From positions 1 through 57,111 of the forward strand of contig JACRNU010000044.1 in NCBI GenBank assembly GCA_016234805.1: a stretch of DNA of 57,111 bases, in the 5' to 3' direction. Under the pieces are notes generated by a model. The model saw only the letters and a list, made by a program, of their open reading frames with translations, did no database searches and was not told where the DNA came from. Made by a program: the position numbers and the translations under genes. The stretch comes from Elusimicrobiota bacterium (GTDB taxonomy: Bacteria; Elusimicrobiota; Elusimicrobia; UBA1565; UBA9628). This document shows, piece by piece, positions 1-8,308 of this stretch. Every line of letters starts with the position of its first letter. The first letter of the stretch is position 1.

Positions 1-18
1 GTCGGGTGACAAAGAAGG

Positions 19-59
19 CCATAGCTAGTATGATATCACACTAGCTATGGGTTTGTCAA
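19..59 (-). promoter_or_regulatory. Promoter with overlapping operator-like palindrome, facing off the left edge
   Basis: On the minus strand a perfect -35 TTGACA (complement of 54-59) is followed by an 18-bp spacer and a -10 TATCAT (complement of 30-35). A perfect 11-bp inverted repeat (CCATAGCTAGT at 19-29, ACTAGCTATGG at 40-50, 10-nt loop) covers the -10 and most of the spacer, the position of a classic repressor operator. The regulated gene would lie left of the window. A hairpin acting as RNA is the alternative. Confidence 0.55.
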
Positions 60-260
60 GTCTTTGAGTAGAACCCATTTTACGACGGAGATTGTGGCAA
101 GAAGGCCGACCTAGTGGCTAAGAGGGTCGAAATGCAGGTTACAAAGGTTCGCCTCGTGAAAGCCGAAGTCCTCCGAACGCATCGGCTTAGCGGCCGTGAA
201 GTGAAAGACGAAATGCCTGGACTCCCGACGTTTCCACCTCATGCCTGTTCTCAGCGCCCC
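60..260. other. Intergenic region, no supportable gene
   Basis: Between the left-edge promoter and the ribE stop codon I see only short open frames without a ribosome binding site or recognisable similarity. Nothing further can be supported. Confidence 0.4.
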
Positions 261-917
261 TCAGAACCCGGCGGCCCTGAGCTTCTCCCAGGTCAGCGCG
301 CCCGGCTTGGGTCCTTCTCGGGACCTGCCGGACTCAAGCCAGCGTTGGACGTGCTTGCCCACGAGGTCCGTCTCCAGGTTGACGCGGTCGCCTTCCCGGA
401 GCGCCCGAAGCGCCGTGTGCTCCCAGGTGAAGGGGATGATCCGCGCCTCGAACGAGGTCTTGGAAAGCTTGGCCACGGTCAGGCTCACCCCGTCGATGGC
501 GATGGAGCCTTTGAGCACGATGCCGGCCAGGATGGGGGCGGCGGCCGTGACACACAGGACCCGATCGCCCCCCTCCCTGCCCAGGCGTGAGACCAGGCCC
601 TGGCCGTCCACATGCCCGGTCACGAGGTGGCCTCCCAGGCGGTCTTCGAGGCGCAGGGCTCTTTCCAGGTTCACGAGGCCGCCGGCTTTCTTGTCCTTGA
701 GCCCGGTCAGCCGGGCGGACTCCCCCAGCACGTCGAAGCGCATGCGGCCCGCCCGGCAGTCCTTCAAGGTCAGGCACACGCCGTCGACCGCCACGCTCTC
801 TCCGAGCTCGAGCGCCGGATCCCAGGGCTTGGAAGCGGCCACGGCCAGGCACAGCCCCACGCCCGCCTTGCGGACCTCGAGGATGCGGCCCACGTCCTGG
901 ATCAGGCCGGTGAACAC
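261..917 (-). CDS. ribE: Riboflavin synthase, alpha subunit
   Basis: Converts two molecules of 6,7-dimethyl-8-ribityllumazine to riboflavin plus 5-amino-6-ribitylaminouracil, the last step of riboflavin synthesis. The 218-residue protein starts MFTGLIQDVG, the family N-terminus. It has the two tandem lumazine-binding barrels, with internal homology visible as GESVAVDGVCLTL in repeat 1 and KGSIAIDGVSLTV in repeat 2. Normal length. It starts with GTG overlapping the stop of the upstream DUF4404-like gene (TAGTG), so it is probably translationally coupled. Oddly, it lies about 7.4 kb from the ribBA-ribH-ribD operon and behind different genes; no FMN riboswitch is visible in front of this operon. 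Confidence 0.95.
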   Translation of the reverse strand: MFTGLIQDVGRILEVRKAGVGLCLAVAASKPWDPALELGESVAVDGVCLTLKDCRAGRMRFDVLGESARLTGLKDKKAGGLVNLERALRLEDRLGGHLVTGHVDGQGLVSRLGREGGDRVLCVTAAAPILAGIVLKGSIAIDGVSLTVAKLSKTSFEARIIPFTWEHTALRALREGDRVNLETDLVGKHVQRWLESGRSREGPKPGALTWEKLRAAGF

Positions 918-1249
918 TAGACCCCGATCCCGGCCAGCATGGTGCAGATGTTGTTGACGGTCTCCACCAGCCTGGGATGAGAGGCCTCGAAGCCCTCCAC
1001 CGAGAGGGAAAGCCCCGAGACCGAGTGCTTGAGCATCTCTTCGGCCTTCTGCTTGCGCGAAGCCTCGTAAGCCGCGACCGCGGCGTAGCCCGCGATGCTG
1101 TGGGCTTGTTCTCCGTGCGTCCCGGCAAGCCCTTCGACCTCGGTCTTGAGCGTCTTGAGCAGGCCCAGAAGCTCAGGTCTTTTCGGGCTGCTCCCGGCTT
1201 CGATGCTCTTGATGGCTGCTTCGATCCTTTTGAGGGTCTCTTCACTCAT
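917..1249 (-). CDS. DUF4404-like small protein
   Basis: A 110-residue, mostly helical protein. Its C-terminus (GFEASHPRLVETVNNICTML followed by AGIGV) resembles the DUF4404 family, whose members end in a similar HP-x-L...N-x-G motif. Function is unknown. There is no signal peptide or membrane segment, so it is probably cytoplasmic. The ATG overlaps the stop of the SGNH hydrolase gene (ATGA), and its own stop overlaps the ribE start, giving a tightly coupled three-gene operon. The family assignment is from memory of the C-terminal motif and is moderately secure. Confidence 0.65.
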   Translation of the reverse strand: MSEETLKRIEAAIKSIEAGSSPKRPELLGLLKTLKTEVEGLAGTHGEQAHSIAGYAAVAAYEASRKQKAEEMLKHSVSGLSLSVEGFEASHPRLVETVNNICTMLAGIGV

Positions 1250-2433
1250 GGCGTCCTCCCTGAGAACTCTAATGATAGCACACCCCGACGGAACGCCGGC
1301 TCTTTCTCCAGGGAAGCCAGGACCTGTTCGGCCGCGATGCGATGGCCGAGCGGGTTGGGATGAACCATGTCTCCGTCGATGAAGACCTTGCCCTGTCGGC
1401 GGAAGGCTTCCCGGAAGGGGCCGAGCAGGTCCACGAACTCGATGCCCTCTTTCTTGCAGAAGGAGCGGATCAGGCTTTGCGGCCGTTCGTCCCGATAGCC
1501 GGGCAGGACCTGATAGCCGACGGGGAAGATGACGACCCTGAAGAACATGCCGCGGGAGCGCACATCATGGTGGATGGTCTTCAGGACCTCCAGGGCCCTG
1601 GGCCAAGTCTCCTCCTGGAACATCTCCCGGTAGGTCTCGGCCAGGGCTTCGGCGTCGAACCCCTCCGTTTTCCCGTAGTGGTTCACGGCCGAGACCGTGT
1701 CCGGATCGACCTTCCTGAGGACCTCCGCGGAGGTGGAATAGAGCGGGTTGTTCCCGGAGATGCTGCGCCAGGCCTTGGCGATGCGCTCATGGACCCGCCA
1801 TTTATAGACGCCAAACCAGATCAGCCGGCTCCTCAGCAGCATCCCTCTGAGGCGGAACGAAAGCGGAAGCTTCTGCCCCGGCGTGATCAAGGGCAGGGCC
1901 AGGGCCTTGGGCGCGGCGTCGTTGAGGCACAGGAAGACCACGACGCCGTCGGGCTGGAACTTCCAGCCCTTGCCCTGCAGCCAGAAATAGTAGTCCCACA
2001 GGTTGTAGCTCAGCGTCCCGCAGTTGACCACGCGGGCCTTCCCGCCTTGGGGCATCCGGTGGTTGAGCCCCTCCTCGATCAAGCTGGCCGCTGTCTGCTG
2101 CAGGCGCTCGATCCCCCTGGTCCACCCGAAAGCGATGGAGTCTCCGAGGATCAGCAGCCGGGCTTCATGGGGAGGCTTCTCCATGGGATAGTCCTCCCCC
2201 TGGAGCCCCCATCGGTTGGTCATGTACGTGCAGCACTTGGGATCCACGTTCCTGAAATTCGGGATGTTCTCATAGACCAGGCCGAAGACGTCCGACAGGT
2301 TCTGGGAGGCGTGGACGATGCGCGGAAAGCGGCTGAGCGCCAGACGCAGCAGGAGCTCCGAGCACAGCAGGCCGGCAAGCGTTCCCATGGCCGCGAGCAT
2401 CAGACGGAAGACGATCTGCCTGGACGGCCTCAT
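1246..2433 (-). CDS. Membrane-anchored SGNH/GDSL-type hydrolase
   Basis: A 395-residue protein with one N-terminal membrane segment (about residues 8-33), then an SGNH hydrolase fold. The nucleophile block is LLILGDSIAFGW (Ser99) and the C-terminal catalytic block is DMVHPNPLGH (Asp355, His358). Such proteins are typically esterases or acetyltransferase partners acting on extracytoplasmic sugars; the substrate here is unknown. I chose ATG 2433 because a -10-like TACCAT lies 8 nt upstream on the minus strand, implying a short leader. A longer open frame upstream lacks protein-like character. Divergent from a membrane glycosyltransferase-like gene, which suggests envelope glycan work. Confidence 0.75.
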   Translation of the reverse strand: MRPSRQIVFRLMLAAMGTLAGLLCSELLLRLALSRFPRIVHASQNLSDVFGLVYENIPNFRNVDPKCCTYMTNRWGLQGEDYPMEKPPHEARLLILGDSIAFGWTRGIERLQQTAASLIEEGLNHRMPQGGKARVVNCGTLSYNLWDYYFWLQGKGWKFQPDGVVVFLCLNDAAPKALALPLITPGQKLPLSFRLRGMLLRSRLIWFGVYKWRVHERIAKAWRSISGNNPLYSTSAEVLRKVDPDTVSAVNHYGKTEGFDAEALAETYREMFQEETWPRALEVLKTIHHDVRSRGMFFRVVIFPVGYQVLPGYRDERPQSLIRSFCKKEGIEFVDLLGPFREAFRRQGKVFIDGDMVHPNPLGHRIAAEQVLASLEKEPAFRRGVLSLEFSGRTP

Positions 2434-2441
2434 GGGGCCAG

Positions 2442-2491
2442 ATGGTAACATATCGACCGCTTGCCCGACCTCCTTCGCCGTTTGATACCAT
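2442..2491. promoter_or_regulatory. Divergent pair of TACCAT -10-like elements
   Basis: A TACCAT hexamer on the minus strand (complement of 2442-2447) lies 8 nt before the SGNH start. A plus-strand TACCAT (2486-2491) lies 11 nt before the ATG at 2503. Both suggest very short leaders. No convincing -35 is seen for either. The plus-strand copy belongs to a 23-nt stretch (2480-2502) that recurs with two changes at 4913-4935. Confidence 0.4.
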
Positions 2492-2502
2492 ACCGTGACG
2501 CC

Positions 2503-4017
2503 ATGGGCTCCAAAGCCATCCTTCCTTATCTGTGCCTCGCCGCGGCCGTGATCGCCTCCTTCGGGATCCACTCCCACAAGCTCGGCTTCTACTACGACGA
2601 CTGGACCTTCCTCGAGATGATGCACCGGGGAGGGGGCTTCGTCGGAGCCGTGAAGGCCTTCTCGGGCGGAGGATACTGGACGCGGCCGGTCGAGATCCTC
2701 CAGTTCCCTCTCTTCTTCGCCGTGGGCGGGCTCAAGCCCCTGTCCTACCATCTCCTCATGGTGGGGCTGGAGATCGCCGAGGCCCTGCTGTTCTATGCCG
2801 TGCTCAAGCGTCTCCTAGGCTCTCCGCGGCTCGCGCTGGCCGCGGCGCTCCTGGCAGCGATCTATCCGAACCGCTCCATCACGCACATCTGGTTCGCGGC
2901 CTCGCCCCAGACCGTGGCCCTGGTGCTCGTCCTGGCCAGCATGGCCGTGTTCCTGACCCGGGCCGAGGGACGGCGCCTCGGCCTCCTCCTCGCCAGCCAG
3001 GGATTGTATCTCGCCAGCGTCCTGACCTACGAGTCGACCGCGTTCCTGCCCCTGCTCATCACAGGAGGCCTGGCCGCGGGCACCGTCCAAGCCGGCCGCT
3101 GCCGGGGCTCCCTTCCGCGGTCCCTGGCCGCCCTGTGGCCCTATGGCCTCTCCCTGGGGCTCGCGCTCGCCTTTCAGCGCTTCGCCGGCACGGTCCTCCA
3201 GGGATCGAACCCCAAGGTCCTCGGCCTCTCTCTGTCGCATGGGCTCAAGGTCTTCGGAGCAGGCTTTGAGTGCGTGACCAACCGCGTGCTCCATCTCGTC
3301 TGGCTCGCTCTCCCCGGGTTCCTGGCCGGATCCGACCTGATCATGGACTCGGCCTGGCTGGCCCTGGGCCTGGCCGCGGCCTCCGCGTTCGCGTTCCAGG
3401 AGGACCTCAAGGCGCCTTCCTTCCGCGCAGCCGGCTACGCCGCTGGCGCGTGCTTCATCGGGGCCTACCTCCCCTACGCCCTCTCCCAAGCGTACACCCC
3501 GCAGATCTTCGGCCTCTTGAGCCGGACCAACGGAGGCGGAGCCCTGGCCGGAGGGCTCATGCTCGCCTGCGCTGCGGCGGCATTGAGCCGGCTTCCCCTG
3601 CTCCAGAAAGCCTTCCTGGGGCTCACGGTCCTGGCCTTCACGGCCGTCAATTGGCACGCGGGCCGGACCTACGCCGCGCTATGGGACTTGGAGGAAAGGA
3701 TCCTGGCCGCGGCCGCGCCGGCCGCCGCGGCCCTGCCGGCCGGGGCGACCGTGCTCTTCAAACCGCGGCTCGTGCCGGGAAGCCTCACAGTTTTCATGGA
3801 CCACTTCGACTTCTCCTCGGCCCTGCGCCTAGCCAGCGGCAGGGACGACCTCTCCGCCGACGTGGTCTCGGGCGCCATGGAATTCGGGCCTGACCAGGTC
3901 GTCAAGCGCGGCCCTGCCGGGACCCAGCGGACCTACCCCTACCAGAACCTCTATCTCTTCTCCGAATCAGAGTCCACGATGAAGGCGCTCATCAGCCCCC
4001 GTCATCCATCCCGATAA
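2503..4017 (+). CDS. Polytopic membrane protein, glycosyltransferase-39/ArnT-like
   Basis: A 504-residue protein with roughly ten hydrophobic segments. After the first segment it carries LGFYYDDWTF (Asp32-Asp33), followed by WTRPVEI (Arg61). An acidic pair in the first extracytoplasmic loop and a following Arg are typical of GT-C fold transferases that use polyprenyl-phosphate sugars (PMT/ArnT/GT39 group). It would transfer a lipid-linked sugar on the outer face of the inner membrane; acceptor unknown. A clear paralog of the gene at 40771 (shared GFYxDDW, T-Y-[ED]-x-T-AFLPL). Start ATG 2503 is chosen from the N-terminal hydrophobic segment and the -10 box 11 nt upstream. Confidence 0.65.
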   Translation: MGSKAILPYLCLAAAVIASFGIHSHKLGFYYDDWTFLEMMHRGGGFVGAVKAFSGGGYWTRPVEILQFPLFFAVGGLKPLSYHLLMVGLEIAEALLFYAVLKRLLGSPRLALAAALLAAIYPNRSITHIWFAASPQTVALVLVLASMAVFLTRAEGRRLGLLLASQGLYLASVLTYESTAFLPLLITGGLAAGTVQAGRCRGSLPRSLAALWPYGLSLGLALAFQRFAGTVLQGSNPKVLGLSLSHGLKVFGAGFECVTNRVLHLVWLALPGFLAGSDLIMDSAWLALGLAAASAFAFQEDLKAPSFRAAGYAAGACFIGAYLPYALSQAYTPQIFGLLSRTNGGGALAGGLMLACAAAALSRLPLLQKAFLGLTVLAFTAVNWHAGRTYAALWDLEERILAAAAPAAAALPAGATVLFKPRLVPGSLTVFMDHFDFSSALRLASGRDDLSADVVSGAMEFGPDQVVKRGPAGTQRTYPYQNLYLFSESESTMKALISPRHPSR

Positions 4018-4103
4018 GCCGCCCTCGACGGGATGAAGCCCCGGAAGGTCAAACAAATTTGCAACATCCCTGGACTACCCTTAAATTGGGGGTGGCCTGT
4101 CTT

Positions 4104-4904
4104 ATGAGAAACCGGGGTGACTTGAATTGGCTATTAGTAGTGGCCGCGCTCGCCGTGCCAGCGATACTGGTCTACCGCAACCATCTGGAGGGAGAGCGCC
4201 TCCGCCGGCTCCAAGAGCCTCCGCCAAAACCCCTCCCTTATTACGGCGTCTTCCCGCCCCCGGACAAGGAGGCGCGGCTGACCAATCCGATCTCCCCCGC
4301 GCCTGAGTGTCCCTGCAAGGACGCGCAGCTTTGCGGCGCGCCAGTCGCTGCCGTCCAGCCGGTCCAGGAGTCCCAAACCCCTGCCGAGCCTCCAACGGCT
4401 CCACTGCCCCGCCCCGCTCCTCCGACAGTTCCCGCCGCAGTCCCGGCCCAGGTCACGGCAACGGCCCCACAGCCGGCTTCTCCGGTTGAGACAGCCGAGG
4501 TTCCCCCGCCGCCCGCGGCCCGGGAACCTGTGGTCAAGCCGGTCGAGGCCCTCCTGACCGACCTGGTGGCCGTGAACTGGCGGGACCCCTTGATCTCTCC
4601 GTATGACCAGCAGCTCCAGGATGAGGAGGCCCTCAAAGCCCTCGTCTACATGAGGGTCGAGAAGGACCTGGCCGACGCTCACAGGCGGAAGCGCGACCGG
4701 CCAGCGGAACAATTCGTCACCCTGCAGGGGATCGTCTCCCTGCCGGACACCAAACAGGCCATGGTCAACGGAGACGCGGTGATGGAGGGCGAAACGATTG
4801 CCGTGGGCCCCTCCAATATGGCGGTGAGGGTGGTGCGCATCCAGGAGAACAGCGTCACCTTCTCCCACAAGGGAAGGACCTTCACGAAGCGCATGAGCCA
4901 GTGA
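4104..4904 (+). CDS. Inner-membrane protein with Pro-rich linker and GspB/PilP-like C-terminal domain
   Basis: A bitopic protein of about 266 residues. It has an N-terminal membrane helix (LNWLLVVAALAVPAILVY), a long Pro/Ala-rich periplasmic linker, and a C-terminal domain with the pattern LQGIVSLPDTKQAMVNGDAV ... VRVVRIQENSVTFSHKGRTF. This resembles the small beta domain of type II secretion GspB/GspC or type IV pilus PilP. No other secretion or pilus gene is in the window. I prefer ATG 4104, preceded by GGGGGTGG, over the TTG at 4059: a promoter-like TTGCAA/TTAAAT pair overlaps the latter start. Role inferred from architecture only. Confidence 0.55.
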   Translation: MRNRGDLNWLLVVAALAVPAILVYRNHLEGERLRRLQEPPPKPLPYYGVFPPPDKEARLTNPISPAPECPCKDAQLCGAPVAAVQPVQESQTPAEPPTAPLPRPAPPTVPAAVPAQVTATAPQPASPVETAEVPPPPAAREPVVKPVEALLTDLVAVNWRDPLISPYDQQLQDEEALKALVYMRVEKDLADAHRRKRDRPAEQFVTLQGIVSLPDTKQAMVNGDAVMEGETIAVGPSNMAVRVVRIQENSVTFSHKGRTFTKRMSQ

Positions 4905-4912
4905 CCCTCGCT

Positions 4913-4935
4913 GTTTGATACCATACGGCGACGCC
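4913..4935 (+). promoter_or_regulatory. Candidate promoter, near-copy of the 2480-2502 motif
   Basis: The stretch GTTTGATACCATAC followed by sGyGACGCC is identical at 21 of 23 positions to 2480-2502. TACCAT at 4919-4924 could serve as the -10 for the permease gene beginning at 4951. Alternatively, the shared sequence is a regulator binding site or short repeat. Confidence 0.35.
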
Positions 4936-4950
4936 CTGCGGCGTCCCCAT

Positions 4951-6354
4951 ATGATCACTCGACGATTCCTCCTCAAAGAACACGGCACCGACGTCAGGAC
5001 CGAGGCCGTCGCCGGCGCGACCACGTTCGTGACCATGGCCTACATCCTCTTCGTCAATCCCCTGATCCTCTCCAACGCGGGCATGGACCGCGGCGCCGTG
5101 TTCACCGCGACCGCCCTGGCTTCCGCCATCGGGACCCTGTGCATGGGGCTCTTCGCCAACGTGCCCTTCGCGCTCGCGCCCGGCATGGGCTTGAACGCGT
5201 TCTTCACCTTCACGGTGGTGATCGGCATGGGGCTACGCTGGCAGGAGGCGCTCGGCGTGGTGTTCGTGTGCGGCCTCATCAACATCCTCATCACCGTGAC
5301 CCGCATCCGCAAGATGCTCATCGCGGCCATCCCCGAGAGCCTGCAGTGCGCCATCGGCGCGGGCATCGGCCGCTTCATCGCGTACATCGGGTTGAAGAAC
5401 GGCCGGTTCCTGGAGTTCCTGGTGGACGGCGGCCAGGTCCTGAACGCGAACATCGCGGAAGGCAAGGTCGCCTCGGCTTTGGCCTCGGACGTCATCCCCA
5501 GGATGGTGGACTTCACCGGCGGGGCCTCCCTGGTCTCCCTGGCCGGGCTCCTCATCATCTTCACCCTGCTCCTGCTCCGGGTCCGCGGAGCCATCCTCAT
5601 CGGAATCCTGCTGACCACAGGGCTCGGCCTGGTCAACGGCGTGACCCGGCTGCCCTCGGTCGCGCTCCGGGATTTCCTTCCGCCCTCGCTGGCCCCGACC
5701 TTGTTCCAGCTCGATCTCGCCGGAGTCTGGAACCGGCTGGGCGGGCTCTTCCCCGTCATCCTCGCGTTCAGCCTGACCGACACCTTCGACACCGTGGGCA
5801 CGTTCCTCGGCACGGGCCGCAAGGCCGGCATCTTCGACGCCAAGGACGAGGCCGTCATGCGCCAGGGCGGAGGCTTCTCCTCCAAGCTCGACCGGGCGCT
5901 CTTCGCGGACTCCATCGCGACCTCGGTGGGCGCGCTCCTGGGCACGAGCAACACCACCACCTACGTGGAGAGCGCGGCCGGCATCGGAGCCGGAGGCAAG
6001 ACCGGGCTCGCCTCGGTGTTCACGGCCGGGTTCTTCATCCTGGCGCTCTTCCTGGCGCCCCTGGCGCTCATGATCCCGGCCTCGGCCACGGCCCCGGCCC
6101 TCATCGCAGTAGGCGTGCTCATGATGGACGCGGCCGGAAAGATCCGCTGGGACGACCTAGAAGAGGCGGTGCCGGCCTTCTTCACCGCGGTCCTCATGCC
6201 GTTCACCTACAGCATCACCAACGGCATCGCGGCCGGGTTCGTGTTCTACATCCTGGCCAAGCTCCTGCGGCGCAAGCATGGCTCGGTCCACCCGATCCTG
6301 TATATCATGACCGGGCTCTTCCTCGCCAACTACCTGCTCGAAGCCCTGCGCTGA
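4951..6354 (+). CDS. NCS2-family purine permease (AzgA/PbuG type)
   Basis: A 467-residue polytopic transporter with the nucleobase:cation symporter-2 fold. Family motifs visible include GATTFVTMAYILFVNP near the N-terminus, FALAPGMGLNAFFTF (TM3 region) and SLTDTFDTVGTFLG (TM8 region). These match the AzgA-like branch, which imports hypoxanthine, guanine and adenine with protons. N-terminal motif and length are normal. The start at ATG 4951 gives the usual MITRRFxLxEHGTxxRTE beginning. It stands alone; purine salvage is consistent with the purM/purN/purH genes at the far end of the window, but no direct link is shown. Confidence 0.88.
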   Translation: MITRRFLLKEHGTDVRTEAVAGATTFVTMAYILFVNPLILSNAGMDRGAVFTATALASAIGTLCMGLFANVPFALAPGMGLNAFFTFTVVIGMGLRWQEALGVVFVCGLINILITVTRIRKMLIAAIPESLQCAIGAGIGRFIAYIGLKNGRFLEFLVDGGQVLNANIAEGKVASALASDVIPRMVDFTGGASLVSLAGLLIIFTLLLLRVRGAILIGILLTTGLGLVNGVTRLPSVALRDFLPPSLAPTLFQLDLAGVWNRLGGLFPVILAFSLTDTFDTVGTFLGTGRKAGIFDAKDEAVMRQGGGFSSKLDRALFADSIATSVGALLGTSNTTTYVESAAGIGAGGKTGLASVFTAGFFILALFLAPLALMIPASATAPALIAVGVLMMDAAGKIRWDDLEEAVPAFFTAVLMPFTYSITNGIAAGFVFYILAKLLRRKHGSVHPILYIMTGLFLANYLLEALR

Positions 6355-6373
6355 GGAGCTCCGGAGAAAGTCG

Positions 6374-7055
6374 TCAGAACCAAGCCCGCAAGCCGACCTC
6401 GGGACCGATGAGGTCCTTTCCCGGAGTGAGAAAGAACCTGCCGCCCGCGTCAAGGCCGACGCGTTTCCAGCCCAATCCGAACAGCAGGGCGAGGTCATGG
6501 TATGCCTGGCCGCCGGGAAATCCCAATCGGTAGCTTACCGAGCCATGCAGCGGCCGCCGCGGGAAGATCTCCGCCGAGGCGTGCATGCTGAAACCCAGCC
6601 GGGCTTTGGGATCGTTGACCACGGCCGCGCCCAATCCCGCGTCCACCAGAAACATGCGCGACTGCCAGTAGTTGCCCGAGAAGTGGAGGCTGTGATAAGT
6701 GCTCCTGGCATCGGCCAGCGCTCCCGGCTCGAACACCGAAGACGAGAAGTCCCCTCCCAGGCGGCTTGCGGTCCTCAGGCGCAGGAGGGAGTGCTGCGCG
6801 ATGCGGCCATGCCCCACGAACTGGGTCGAGCCGTTCAAGGCGAGAGAAACGTCAGCCGCGCCTTCGGCATAGCCATCTTCGGTCTCATCGGGATACCGCG
6901 GAGCCATGGACCGTCACGTTGTCCGCCAACTTGGTCTCGGCCTTGAGCGCCGGAGCCGCTCCTGCCAGCAGCAGGAGGCCGAGGGCCAGGCGCTGGAAGC
7001 GGAATCGAAACGACACGACCCGCAGGTCCAGGAGTGACTCTCTCCGACCGTCCAT
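6374..7055 (-). pseudogene. Outer-membrane beta-barrel gene split by a frame change
   Basis: A good signal peptide (ATG 7055; about 30 residues ending LLLLAGAAPALKA, then ETKLADNVTVHG) is encoded in one frame that stops at 6885-6887. A 177-residue barrel-like sequence, rich in alternating hydrophobic residues and ending GPEVGLRAWF, is in another frame running from 6907 to 6374. The barrel frame has a stop at 6914-6916. The change must therefore fall within about 26 bp (6888-6913) and needs a +1 shift. An authentic frameshift, a sequencing error or a recoding site are all possible. A -10-like TAACAT lies 5 nt before ATG 7055. Terminal Phe and N-terminal export signal suit an outer-membrane protein. 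Confidence 0.55.
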
Positions 7056-7218
7056 GGGAAATGTTACCATGAGAAGAGCAGCTAAGGGAAAGCCCCCCAT
7101 CCTGGACCCGTTCCGGGAGTACGGATACAATCCGGATTCCCGGGTCCAAAAGGCCGATAGAAGCCATCGTCAGGCCAAGCTGTTTCTGGGACCTAACACC
7201 CCCCTCATCCAGTCAATT

Positions 7219-7255
7219 TACGGTAGAATGGAACAGAGCCGTCGATGAGGAGGCA
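7219..7255 (+). promoter_or_regulatory. lpxD promoter -10 and ribosome binding site
   Basis: A GGTAGAAT sequence (-10 TAGAAT, about 7224-7229) is followed by a short leader with GAGGAGG about 5 nt before ATG 7259. No clear -35 is seen. Confidence 0.4.
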
Positions 7256-7258
7256 GTC

Positions 7259-8308
7259 ATGACCTTGCAGGAACTTGCCGCAGCGTTGGGCCTGGAGGCT
7301 CGCGGAGCCCCCGACTACGAGATCAAGGGAGTCCGCGACATCGAGATGCTCTCCGAAGACCAGGGCCTCGAAGACAACCGAGTCTACTTCATCGAATCGC
7401 AAGCCGTGCTCAAGCGGCACCCCAAAGCGGCCGAACGCGGGGCCGTGCTCACGACTCCCGCCATGGCGGACCTCTTCCCCCGCGCGCTCATCGCCTCCGA
7501 AGGCAAGGCGCGTCTGGCCCTCATCGCCCTGCTCAAGAAGTTCGACCGGGAACCCTCTTTCCCGGCCGGGGTCTCCCCGGACGCCATAGTCGATCCCTCA
7601 GCCAAGGTCTCTGCGAGCGCGGCCGTGCTGGCGGGCGCGGTGGTGATGGCCGGCGCCGCGGTCGGCGAACGCTGCGTCCTTTATCCCGGCGTGGTCCTCG
7701 AACCCTCCGCAGTGGTCGGAGACGACACCGTGCTGTTCCCCTGCGTCGTGGTCGGCCGCCACTGCGTGCTCGGAAAGCACTGCATCGTCCATGGCGGGAC
7801 GGTCATCGGGTCCGACGGCTTCGGCTTCTACGACGAGCCCGGCGCACGCCACAAGGTCCCGCAGATCGGCAACGTCGTCATCGCCGACCATGTGGAACTG
7901 GGCTCCGGCTGCACCATCGACCGGGCCACCATCGAGAGCACGAGCATCGGCGAGCACACCAAGCTCGACAACCAGGTCCACATCGCCCACAACTGCCGGA
8001 TCGGGCGCTACGTCTACATCGCGGGCAACACAGGCCTGGCCGGCTCCGTGGTCGTGGAGGACGGGGTCATGATCTCGGGCATGGTCAGCATCCTAGACCA
8101 CGTCCGCCTTGCCAAAGGCACGATCATCATGGGCATGTCGGGCGTCGCCAAAGACACCGAGCCCAAGACCGCCTATTTCGGCACCCCCGCCCGTCCGGCC
8201 AGGCAGACGCACAATATGAACGCGGCGCTCGAGCGCCTGCCGGAGCTTTTGGCGCGCGTCCGCCATCTCGAAGAGAAGGCGGCCAGCCCCGCGCCAGCCG
8301 CATCCTAA
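7259..8308 (+). CDS. lpxD: UDP-3-O-(acyl)glucosamine N-acyltransferase
   Basis: Third step of lipid A synthesis: transfers an acyl chain from acyl-ACP to the 2-amino group of UDP-3-O-acylglucosamine in the cytoplasm. The 349-residue protein has an N-terminal uridine-binding domain (about 1-100). A left-handed beta-helix of hexapeptide repeats follows (about 105-310), with GSGCTIDRATIEST and the catalytic-type His in VHIAHNCRIG (His244). It ends with a C-terminal helix (RLPELLARVRHLEEK). Length is normal. The presence of this gene is the best single sign of a lipopolysaccharide-bearing outer membrane. It is not in the usual bamA-skp-lpxD-fabZ cluster here; neighbours are a broken barrel gene and ribD. 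Confidence 0.95.
   Translation: MTLQELAAALGLEARGAPDYEIKGVRDIEMLSEDQGLEDNRVYFIESQAVLKRHPKAAERGAVLTTPAMADLFPRALIASEGKARLALIALLKKFDREPSFPAGVSPDAIVDPSAKVSASAAVLAGAVVMAGAAVGERCVLYPGVVLEPSAVVGDDTVLFPCVVVGRHCVLGKHCIVHGGTVIGSDGFGFYDEPGARHKVPQIGNVVIADHVELGSGCTIDRATIESTSIGEHTKLDNQVHIAHNCRIGRYVYIAGNTGLAGSVVVEDGVMISGMVSILDHVRLAKGTIIMGMSGVAKDTEPKTAYFGTPARPARQTHNMNAALERLPELLARVRHLEEKAASPAPAAS

Noticed and set aside
114-590. Plus-strand ORF over the left intergenic region and ribE
   Set aside because: Mostly antisense to ribE; the upstream 120 bp has no ribosome binding site or recognisable protein similarity.
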